A program made the translations under genes and the position numbers. The notes under the pieces were generated by a model that ran no database searches, had not been told where the DNA came from, and saw nothing but the letters and a program-made list of their open reading frames with translations. Positions 1 through 10,700 of a DNA stretch of 64,000 bases are shown here, in pieces (the stretch's first letter is position 1; each line of letters begins with the position of its first letter). This stretch comes from Phoronis australis (lineage: Eukaryota > Phoronida > Phoronidae): assembly GCA_002633005.1 (NCBI GenBank), contig NMRA01000434.1, positions 281,464 to 345,463 on the forward strand. Direction: 5' to 3'.

Positions 1-238
1 TTAAATAAACCAAGGTGTTGATTTGGTGGTTTTATTTCTCAGTATTGGGAATATTTCACGTGATCTGGAAAAGGGCCAGACAGCTGTACACAGTTTTAAT
101 TAGGTGCATGCTGTTGTGTACAATTTCAGAATTTGGCCTATATTTTAACTGTGTTTTGATGTTTTCCTTTTGTCATCAATGTATATGATGCTCGTAGTAG
201 AGTTTAGCGAAGTCATGTTTGTCTGTACTAATGGATCT

Positions 239-240
239 GA

Positions 241-266
<26 letters not shown>
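239..266. repeat. GT dinucleotide microsatellite
   Basis: An uninterrupted run of GT lies in the intron just upstream of the exon at 416. Confidence 0.9.
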
Positions 267-272
<6 letters not shown>

Positions 273-415
273 AGTGCGTTCTGCGTGGGTGGCATTTAGA
301 GCTCAACTTCATTGCTGTCAAGAACATAAGGGTTGGTATAAGTATTGCTATCAATTGCCTTGTGACTAGGTTTTACACAACTTTCCTTCAAGCAGCCTGT
401 GGTGTCTGTCTACAG

Positions 416-3400
416 GAGCTGAGCGCTTGTGTGCTAGAAAGTGAAGGGAAGCTGTCTGCTCTGTACGAGGAAGTGGAGAATCTAAGGGCTCAACTGAAAC
501 GAGAGAGGAGGCCTTTACCCAAGGCGCCAGAGGAGACAGACGGTGAGTGGCACCCGCTACTGTGTACACTATCTACACTCGCTGATTACCTGTATGCGCT
601 TATTAGACCCATGTAGCTGTATCAAAAATAAGCAGATGAGAGGTGGAACCATTTGACAAAAAGGAAATTGAACACTTCTAATTTTCCATACAACTTAAAA
701 AACATCAACTTGGGTGTTCTGCCAGACATTTGCTGAGTTCGCACGTTCTTCAGTACAAGTGTCTCGTCCTTTAATTTTTGTCTTTTGCCAACCATACGTC
801 CTTTTTAGAGGCCTTGACTTTGGCAACCCCTCATACAGAGTTTCCTTGATTTGGCAACCTCAGTTCTAGTTTGGCGAACTCGATTGCTGGTTGCATTTGG
901 CGAATATACAATATGCTGAATGGCAAGCCCTGCAATTTACAATATGCTGAATGCCAAGCCCTGTAATTTACAATATGCTGAATGGCAAGCCCTGTAATTT
1001 TTTAGTTAAATAGTGCTCATTAAACTGTTTTGCATATATGTGCATGCGCCTTAGCTTCATCAGCTTTCTCTTATGATCATGTCTTACATTGGGTATTTTT
1101 GTGTGTATTTTATCCAGTCTTACTGCTTTTCGTATATTGGATAATGTTATAAAGAATACATATCATTGTCTGCCATTTTGTAAAGGTAGCATTAAGTTTG
1201 ACTCCTAAAATAGTTTTAAAAATTCATGCAGGTGCATTGTCCGACATACACAGATATGTGGGTTAAAAGTTGTGTAAAACTTCATGAATGACTGCTGTGT
1301 AGAACTAATCAGATTTTGTTGATGTGACTTTTTGAGCTAGAGTGGTCTAGGATTTATGGTTTGGGAAAGAGCACATCGGATTTTGCTCTGATTTTCTTTC
1401 AACTATGCAGAAATCGAATACCGTATTCGCTCTAATAAGCGTCCAGGGCGCTTAGAAAAATTCGCTTCAGGAAGGGGGGGGCGCTTATTATAGCCCAAAA
1501 GTGGTTGAAACCTGGTCTCCGAAACAGGTGAAATCGTAAGCTAGAATTCATGAAATTTACGGTCTGTAACGCATCTGTAACCTATGACAGAGTTTCTACA
1601 AAATTGCAATGCATTGCTATCAAACAAGTCCCAGTGCAAAAACTCGCCAACTGATGCGTCGCTGCCTCGTGATCACTGATAGGTCAACTTGAATCCTTGT
1701 AAAAATATAGTTTCGACTCAACATATTTCCTGAAGTCCTCCTTAAGTTTTCAAAATAGCGTCCCTAAGATTTTTAAGTTTTTGTGGAGTCTGGATTAACT
1801 GCATATTATGTCCAAATCTGCGCTAGATTGTACTCGCAACACGAGAAAAATACCTGGCCGAACACACATTTTGTCACATGATGTTTGTTCATCTGCGTAT
1901 TTTGTGAGAGAACGAGCGCGTGCGTGTCATCAGATTTCATTTGCCAGAGTAAACATGATGCAGCGATTTAGGTGTGCATCGAAACTAAGGAAATTAACAC
2001 ACACAGTAAAGCAGAAGGTGTTTTATTTAGCACTTTTTGATCTCATCTGCTAAAAAATGTTCAAGAATTGTCTGGACCGATGTCATTGAGTCGCCGGGTG
2101 ACTAGATGCATGACAGTGTAACAGTTATTTTTCTGGAGATTCAGGGGTGTAAGGGTGCGGAAGTGTTCACCATCAGTGGGTCATTTTGACTTTAAAAATA
2201 CCAATTACAACTAAATTAATAATTACCCTTTAAAAAAATAACGTTAACGTTTTACGGTATTAGAAACTTTTGGAAATAAGTGCCAGTATTTATTTCTTGC
2301 CAATGCTATGCTACCCGTTTCATGAATAGATAGTTCCTGAAGACTAATCTTCGATGACAGATTCTTGAATGTAGCGCGTGCTTCCTGGTCATGTGCTTTT
2401 AACTGAACAAAGGTCAAGTTTTCATTAGTCTTCTATTCGCGGTTTTCACGTGTACAAAGAGATTTGGATATCTGTTGAGAGAGAAGATACAATACAATCC
2501 CTTTGACAAGTACGCTGCGTCTGTTCTGAAAGGCCAGACCATAATAGCACACGTCCCTCGCAAGATCAGCAAAACTTGCGTTCTTTTTGAAGCACGGCGG
2601 AAGTTTTAAGTGTATAGTCACGACTAAATACCGACATAGCAGCGAGCTCGTGGTCTACTAATTCCGCGCTCAATCATTTTTTAGGACTGTCTGATCTTAT
2701 TGATAAATTGGAAGACGTTACTGTAGAATTTAAGAACTGTAGATAAGGCATTTTTCGCATGTGCATGGCATACATGGACTGGCGCTTATTTTAGCAAAGT
2801 CTGAAAACGCGTGGGGAGGGGCGCTTTAGGGGCATGGGCGCTTATTAGGGCGAATGCGGTAAGGGGAAAAGGGCAGGCCATGCCATGGATTTGGAATTAT
2901 CTGTTTCACAAAATCATGACACATTTTTGTTTCTGTCATTGTTGCCATCAATTTTCCACCCTGGGAATCACCAATTTTCCCCTTTCCACCACAGATTTAA
3001 CGCTCGTGAATGACAAAAATGCCAGTTTATGAGACAAAAAGGCCCTTCAGCTGCCTCATCATATACAACAATCGAGGCCATCGTCTTCACAGTCTGGTTA
3101 ACATTTGACTTTGTATACAAGATTGCATACAGAGTTCAGTGCCAGTAGTCACTCTTTAACATAATCACCTCATTGAGGCCAATGTTAGCATTTTATTTCT
3201 CTGGTGATGGGATGAAAAAATTAGTAGATTTCAAAAAGCATTGTTTTCTGGGGTTTTATCCAAAGTTGTAGGCATTCTCATTTGAAAGGAATTCTGAATT
3301 GTTGAATGTAATATATAGATGTGCCAGATGCTGGTCATTTCGGTAAATTTTGCAAATTCAAAACTGCAAAATGTTGACTTTTTTTCTTACTTTGCATACT

Positions 3401-4921
3401 TCTATCTGCGTCAGTTAGTGGTTAAATATAATTAGAAATATATTTTGAGCAAAGAATTCCCATTACCTGCAGATTCTCTTGATTTGTCACTTAAGGTTGT
3501 CTCCTGCTGTGTTGAGCTCAAATGTCAGGCTGTTTACAAAATCTGATTCTTTTACCATAACCAGGTTACTGCTGGGGAGGCTTAAATTGGAGATCGTAGT
3601 AATCGCAGGTTGGGCGTTAAGCCAAGCATATGGTCTTAGCATTGTTTTGAGAAGTCTGGGGTGGGCACTTTGCCTAAAGCTGGACTTCATGTGCAAGAGT
3701 CTATTAAAAGAATAAACCATAACGCTGGTTTTGCTGAAACTGACTAATTGTTACTCAACGGTAAGCGACTTCTGAACTTATAGGGAGATAGAAACGAGCG
3801 GTCAAAAAGAAACTGGCACTTTTGAGGAAATCTCGGTTGATTTGGGGTTGGGTGGTAAGCTGAGCATGGGCACGTAAAAGGGAAAATTTGGAAGTTTGAG
3901 GGTGGCTGGAAAGCTGAACATGAGCGTTAACCCGGATAAGTACACTTAGCCATTGGGTCTTTATTGGTAAATTCCTGCTCAGCTTGTTATCGATCAAAGA
4001 ATTTAAAAGTGGTTCAGTTGACAACCTGCATGTTGCAATTCAAATATAAAAATTACTGAAACTACACATCGTATGATCATTGTCCATTGTATTCCATTTA
4101 CATTAAAAATGAAATGTACTGAGTAAACTACCCTCAACTTAAGCGTCCATTTGCAAATCTTTACAGAAGACCTGATTGACATGGAGTTGGAGATACCTTC
4201 ACCTGTACCCCCAAGAAAAAGGAGTGACAACCCTCCACCATCCTATTCAGCAAGCACGCGTAAGCCTCTCCCACCAGAGCCCATCAATGCTAGGGACATT
4301 AGTAATGTAGTCTACACCAGTGACAATGTCAATAACAGTAACATGGCCGAACCCTCCGTGTCAACCATCGTTAACAACATCAATAGCTTTATAGGTGACA
4401 ATGAAGTAATTAGCTCCAAGGAAAGTGTCATTGAGACGAATTTAACACTCGCTGCTGCCGGGGAAACGGACCCTTTTGATTTTGTTACAGCTCTAATGAA
4501 GAACCCTGAAGAGAGCAATATGAACAGAGGTAAAAATGGTCTGAAACACAAGCACTCAAATCAATTAAACACAACAGCTGCTCATGTTAGTAACGAGGCT
4601 AGTCTGTTCTCTGAGCGGACTGTGAGGTCACAAAGACAAACTGAACAATCAACAATGGTTAACAGCAACTTGCCAAGGAAAGTAAACTACAGTAATCTAG
4701 GGTCAGCCACCCATGATGAAAATGTTAAAGACTCGTTGACTGTTGAAGACGGTGCAATCACCAAAAATACTGCTACAGAAGTCAAGATCACTCTCAAGCC
4801 TGGCTTTCATCATGATGCAGCTCGCCATGAGAAGAGTCCTGCACCACTAGCCGGTGAAGAAGAACTCAGTGAAGATGATGAACTCAGTAGGCTGCCAAGA
4901 TCTACTTCGCCTACATTTTGA
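416..4921 (+). CDS. C-terminal part of an unrecognised coiled-coil / proline-rich protein (last two exons)
   Basis: Two coding exons are supported: 416-542 (acceptor after tacag, donor ggtgagt) and 4167-4921 (acceptor ttacag, stop TGA at 4919-4921). The phases agree, with one base of the split codon on the left and two on the right. The first exon encodes a short heptad-rich helix (LSALYEEVENLRAQLKRE) followed by RRPLPKAP. The second starts EDLIDMELEIPSPVPPRKR and holds several PxxP-type stretches (PSPVPPRKR, NPPPSYS, RKPLPPEP) that look like SH3 ligands. It then continues for about 200 low-complexity Ser/Asn/Thr-rich residues and ends in an acidic patch and RLPRSTSPTF. The 5' part of the gene lies left of the window. 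I do not recognise the family; a scaffold or adaptor that binds SH3 proteins is only an inference. The open frame continuing upstream of 416 is intronic, because it crosses a GT microsatellite. Confidence 0.75.
907..1000. repeat. 31-bp tandem repeat, three copies
   Basis: The unit containing CAATATGCTGAATGGCAAGC recurs at 909, 940 and 971, an exact 31-bp period with one or two substitutions. It is intronic. Confidence 0.85.
1421..2859. mobile_element. Non-autonomous TIR DNA transposon with TA target duplication, short copy
   Basis: The left end reads CCGTATTCGCTCTAATAAGC. The right end is its imperfect reverse complement (GCGCTTATTAGGGCGAATGCGG). TA flanks both sides (1419-1420 and 2860-2861), as in Tc1/mariner-type insertions. 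A second copy at 31014-34114 shares the ends and interior blocks, for example around CCCGTTTCATGAAT. No transposase frame is seen. The element fills most of the intron between the two exons of the first gene; I see no coding signal in the rest of that intron. Confidence 0.7.
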
Positions 4922-5143
4922 ATAATGATCAAGAAAGCAGATTCCGTTGATGAATGTTGCTTTTTGCTCACTCGTAGAAATGTCAGTGCTTTATCAAAGA
5001 TGTTATGTCCTTAAGGCAATCAAGAATTATGACCAACTTTGCCATTCTTTCATGTTTAATTGTTTTTAAATGTGCTACACTCTTGGATTCAGTATCATCT
5101 GTTAAACAGCTGCATACTGTTCATGGCTCTTTTCTTGGAATTA

Positions 5144-5488
5144 GATTTTATGTTCACATCCCTAGCTGACAACAATGTGACGATGATCAGTAGACTCATT
5201 AGATTACATGTTCACATCCCTATCTGACAACAATGTGACGATGATCAGTGGACTCATTAGATTACATGTTCACATCCCTATCTGACAACAATGTGACTAT
5301 GATCACTGGACTCATTAGATTACATGTTCACATCCCTATCTGACAACAATGTGACGATGATCAGTGGACTCATTAGATTACATGTTCACATCCCTATCTG
5401 ACAACAATGTGACTATGATCACTGGACTCATTAGATTACATGTTCACATCCCTAGCTGACAACAATGTGACGATCTGTGGACTCATTC
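5144..5488. repeat. 58-bp tandem array, six copies
   Basis: CTGACAACAATGTGA recurs at 5166, 5224, 5282, 5340, 5398 and 5456, exactly every 58 bp. Copies 3 and 5 share the variant GACTATGATCACTGG where copies 2 and 4 read GACGATGATCAGTGG, so the array shows a 116-bp higher-order period. It lies in the 3' region of the first gene. Confidence 0.9.
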
Positions 5489-6635
5489 AAGTATTTCAAT
5501 GCCGAGTCTTGGTTTGCTTTGATATTTGTTATCGTTGTTGGAAAAAGTGATTTTATTCATATTCGGAAGTGAGGTATGTTTAATAACATTTTTTGTTTCT
5601 CTGTTGTTTTATGTTAGGGACGAGGCTCATGGGCAGTATTTTTGGCGTGTTAAATTGTCTTGCGCTTGTTGTATTGCAGTCTTGAAGTTGCCGATTTTTG
5701 TACCTATGAAAGTGTCTGCAGTTGATCAATACCTGACATAAGAATCATTACAAAATGGTCAGGATTTTACCTGCAGAAGTGTTAACAATTTAATGGCAAG
5801 ATAAGTTGGAGTAGTGTCTGCATGCTTGAGATAACTGTAAGTTTAATTATTTAGGATATTATTTTTATCTTTTTTATTTTTCAAACTTAGTTGTTCACAG
5901 ACATCAACATGTCTTGGGGAAGGGCATTAACAGTTGGGATTTACTTTTAATTTTCTCAGAATATCAGTGAAGAAAATGTCGGGAGAGAAAAATAAATTTG
6001 GCTGGTTTTTTGGTCTATTAACAAAGTTTAATGTGCTTGAGGATGTTGATACTGGATATAAATGTGTATTCCTGTAGTCTTGCTGCCAGTTTATCCTTAA
6101 AGAACATGTAACTCAATGGTGCTCATTTTCAGATATTGTAATGGACATACTGTGCTGACAAAACAATTTTCAATTTATGTTCACACTGTTTGTAAATAAC
6201 CAACTTTTGTTACAGTTGTTGGAATAATACATACACATTTCCACCTTATTTCTGTTGTTCTGTATGAGTCAGAAAGAGGCTGCGCAATACCACGAAGTGC
6301 ATCATCAGAAAAAAATTGTGTGGAACTGTATGGTGGGGGTTCTTATGTGACAATTTTCTAGTGACTGAAATGGTGAATTTATTTAGTAAAGGTTTAAGTA
6401 CCAGTTCCTTTTTCACATGATGAGCCTGTCAAACTGGACTAATGTCCTTGCTATGGTAGCGCAGTGTGTCTAAATTGAAGTGAAATTGTTTGAAGGACTA
6501 GCTAGCCATTTGATTTTCTGAATGCTTTTCATGGCAATTGAAATGAAATCCTTTTAAGGTAAGACAGTTTTGAAAACGGCTTTGTAACAACTTTGTTTTG
6601 AATTAAGAGTTTTGGACAGCAAAGCCATGCATTCC

Positions 6636-6641
6636 AATAAA
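6636..6641 (+). terminator. Possible poly(A) signal of the first gene
   Basis: AATAAA lies about 1.7 kb downstream of the stop, next to an AT-rich region. Another AATAAA lies near 5990, so the choice is uncertain. Confidence 0.3.
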
Positions 6642-6873
6642 CTACATGCCACTGTATATGAAACCTAGCTTCTTTCAAAGCCTAGGTTTCTATTTAAACC
6701 ACTTGTTAAAGAACATTCTACGCTCAAATTAGGGGCTGATTTTTGTGCTATGATCTACCAGCCGTTGATGGTCAAGTCTAGACTCAATGAGTCGACTTAT
6801 GGTCATTACATCTACCGACCCAGGCAGATGATTCATGAAAGGTTAAAAAATTCCACTCAGTTGATTTCTGTCG

Positions 6874-6879
6874 TTTATT
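6874..6879 (-). terminator. Possible poly(A) signal of SLBP
   Basis: This is AATAAA on the minus strand, 858 bp beyond the SLBP stop and about 235 bp from the candidate signal of the convergent gene. It would make the two transcripts end close together. Confidence 0.25.
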
Positions 6880-7736
6880 CGCTTTGACTGATTCTTCAAA
6901 CTTTAACAGAGTTCTGAAATGTTGCCATTATGCCGACAGTCACATTGAATTGTAAGAATTTGTAGCAGCAAGTTCTCAATTTAAATGACAATCAAATATG
7001 TGCATATGTAGAATGTAACAAACTACAATACAAAAATGTGTAAAACAAGATAAAAGAATTGCTAAGATTATAACTTACTTAATTGCCATGTAGTTACAGG
7101 ACACTTAAAGTTGTATTTCGCTGTTTAGCTGGCAAAAAAGCTAAAATCGTTTAATCTCATAAAATTGTCCTCGTGTTCCTAACTATGATAGGATTCTATT
7201 TCCGTTACCATCATGACTATTGAAACCATCAACGACTCGAGGAAATGCTTCACGGTTTCTTGGGGTTGATCAACTTCAACATTTCGAATTTGAAAATGGC
7301 GCACGAACGCATTGCCTGTGACTTGGGTTGTTGGCTCGTTCATAAACAATTCAAGATCAGACGAGAGTGATGTTTTTATATCCTAAATGGCTTTGGTTAA
7401 GAATTCAACATTGACAATTAAACAGCAGTGACATGAAATTTTAAGATACTGCGCACATGTAGAAAAATGTAAAATACAATATTAAACCCTGTACTTGCAG
7501 AAATTGTTATAAATGGTATATGGAAAGGACCTTTAGTTGTTGGAGTTCATTATATGCAAACTAGGAAAATTAATGTTAATGTAAATCGGCAACATAATAT
7601 AGCTATTTACAAGGAAAAAACACTAATAAAATACTAGATTAATGTCCATAGTAAGCACTTAAATATATATGAAGGTAAATCTGAGTTACAAGTTACAGTT
7701 AACAGAATTATTTACATGTCTTATAGCAACTGTTAA

Positions 7737-10700
7737 TTACAAATCAAGTGTGTCATCAGAGGTCAAACAAGCATCTAGATCAAACTCGTCAAAAAACTTG
7801 TCTCCTTTGGCTTGATTGGCAAAGATTTTATTAACTTCACTAAAATGTCTCTCCACACTGTTTCCATTGTTGTCCTTACGGGGATCTTTGATGCGCGATG
7901 TTAGCGCAAAATCCATCAAGTCTTCCGACAGTACGTTGTGCACAGAATCATTGCATACAATGGCTGGCGCTGGTCTCGTGTTCTGGGGCTGGTTATCCGG
8001 AGTGGGTGAAGACTGTCGTGATGATATGGCCGATGATACTGGAGAGCCAGAGGCGCTGGATGGAGCAGAACTGTCTGTGCCAGGCCTGCAATGGAGGGAA
8101 AATGTCTGAGAACCCTGATATAAAACAATAAGCTGAGGAATGTGCGGGGAACGATACAAGATTGACAAATATACATTACACAAATTTCTTGAGACTTTAA
8201 CTTTTGCAACTTGCATTGTAATCAAAGTTCGCTGTAACCAAATCAATTTGCATGCTTTACAGTTGGTATTCCATTTGTAGAATAGAACATAAAAAGCAAG
8301 CGAATGTCATAAACCAGACGCATTGCAGCAACACAGTTTGATTATTCTGTAAAAGTAGCGCCGAGGTATTCAAGCCAGGCCTACTATTCTAAAGCTGTTT
8401 TAAGACCACCTTCCGTAAAAACAAACGAACTTCAATGACTGGTCTCATTGTTTTTTAAGACCATTTGTCTGGTTGCAACTAATGGCATTAGTCATTTATC
8501 TATCCCAAAAATCACCTCTAATCTGAGTAAGGAACAATTTGAGACCAATTTCATAGCAGTAAATAGAACTGATCAAAACAGATGGGTTTACGGCCAGTCA
8601 GTACCTCCTGGGGATTCTCTGTTTCTCGTTGGCTGGATCCCAGGCATGTAACTTGATTCTCCACAGACGCACTTGTTGATCCCACGACCTGCGACTGCAC
8701 TTCTTGAACTTGTTGGGAGTTCGGGGGTGACAGGCTTGACGCTTGATCCTGAAAAAGTAAAAGAATTTTAATTGTATTGGTTTTCTAAAATATCAAATCG
8801 TTTTAGTTTTCATTTCACTTTTTCCTGGTTTTATAGCCCTTCATGCAAAAGCGGAAGAATTCTAAAAATTCCTAATAGTGTTTAGGAGGAAAATGCACAA
8901 AGCTTGGTATGTCCGATCAGCCATTTCCAGGCTTATGACGTTCCAAATTTAGCAAATTTGGACCTACATAACCTTAACAAATCTAGATAAGGTCACACTA
9001 CTATCTGACACCCAGACAATGCTGATATAAAAGAATTTTCAAAGCAATTAAAATTCTTAGGGCTGTTCCAGCAAAATCTGTGTGGGAGGGGGGGGAAGGC
9101 AACTGAAATAAAAATTTATGGGTGGTTGCGTTTGAATTAAATTCAAAATGGCTGGTGTTCGTACTTCAAAAAAATAAAAATTTACAGGTCATTGTTGTTT
9201 CATTGGGCCATAAATGTTTGATGGTGGGTAATTTTAGTAAATTTTATAAACAATCCGCACAGAATCAAAAACTGAAACAAAAATGCAACTTGCAAAAAGC
9301 TCCGACTTTTTCACTCCCTCCGATCTCCTCATCGGCATGTCCATAACACCATTTAACCACAGGTGCTCGAATTTGTCAACGGCTAATAACCATATATGAG
9401 AAACATATGTTTTCTTAGTAATGAATGACGTTAGTGGTGATGGAGGAACAGATAAACTCAAGCGCCTGTGCAGTCAACCACAAGAACAAAAAAAAATTAT
9501 GGGTGGTTGCATTTCAAACTTATAAAAAATAACGGGTGGTAGGCTGAAGAAATAAATGAAAAATATGGGTGGTGGGTGCGAAAAAAGGTGCCTTCCCCCC
9601 CTCCCATACAGATTTTACTGGAACAGCCCTTATGACTGTTCCAGTAGAATTGAGACAAAAAAGTATGTTTAATTTGTGACCAGCTGTTTGCAGAGTGGGA
9701 TGGATCTTAATGACAGCAATGACACTACACTATAAGCTAGCATTCTTATAACCCTCTACGATAACATTGCAGGAAACCGTTCGCAACTACAACCATTTCC
9801 ATGAGGAGTGTACTTCCTGACCTACCAAAAAAATGCCATATTTTTTGTCTTTTCACAACATCACCATTCTTATGACGTGAAAAACGTTTGTTAGCAGCAA
9901 GCCTCAACACTTCCTTCACAAAACTGTACATTTTGTTGCTCAATTATGAAAATGCCGATAACTGTGAACAAGCCCTAATATAGTCCCCAACAGCAGCAAT
10001 GCCAAACATTAAATACACATCCAAAGAAAAAGGACGCTTTGAATCATGCTGACAAATATAATTTAGAAACTATCATATTTTTCATTTTAGCAATTTCAGT
10101 CTCAACACTGCTGACATACCGTGGCACTTGTTTGGAGTAGCTATCGTAGCTCAGAGTATTCTTGCCGTAGTCAATCTGTTTCTGACGACGCATCAACACC
10201 CCTTCATCAGTCTCCATGTTGGTGTCCTTGCGCCCACCATCTGATGACTCAGACTTCAAGTCAAGCTTCCTCTTGTATCTAATTACATAACAACTGTATC
10301 ATTGTGGAGCATGAAATTAGGCCAATTATGGTAATTCTCCACTTATTTTGCACAAAATTAATTACCAAACATTTTTCTATTTTAAAAAGGCTGATCACCT
10401 TGCGCCAAATACTGGGAACATTTATCATTTCTGACATCTACACAATGGAACGCAACTTATCGGCCATATTGTGCACTAAATAGATGAAGAATTACCCTAA
10501 ATGAGTAATAGTTGGATGTAACATGTCTGTGTTTTGAGAACCAGTTTGATGCGCGTTATTCAGTGGAGAAAACTGGTTCTCAAAATTTGAGCAAGTTATA
10601 TCCGACCATTACCCCATAAATGAATAATCAAACATAACACGCTAAGTGTTGTATCGCATAAATATCCCAATTTTAGTGACAAATAGAAATGGTAGTTTAA

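Larger units (their letters stand above)
4922..7736. other. Intergenic region and 3' UTRs between convergent genes
   Basis: This lies between the stop of the first gene (plus) and the stop of SLBP (minus). It holds the 58-bp array, a short hairpin at about 6660-6690 (AAACCTAG..CTAGGTTT) and AATAAA motifs on both strands. I see no further coding exon. Confidence 0.6.

Noticed and set aside
170-616. Open frame of 148 codons around the first exon
   Set aside because: Its first 80 codons cross a GT microsatellite and an intron acceptor; only 416-542 is supported as coding.
5144-5488. CRISPR-like regular array
   Set aside because: Units are contiguous 58-bp tandem copies with no unique spacers, in a eukaryotic genome.
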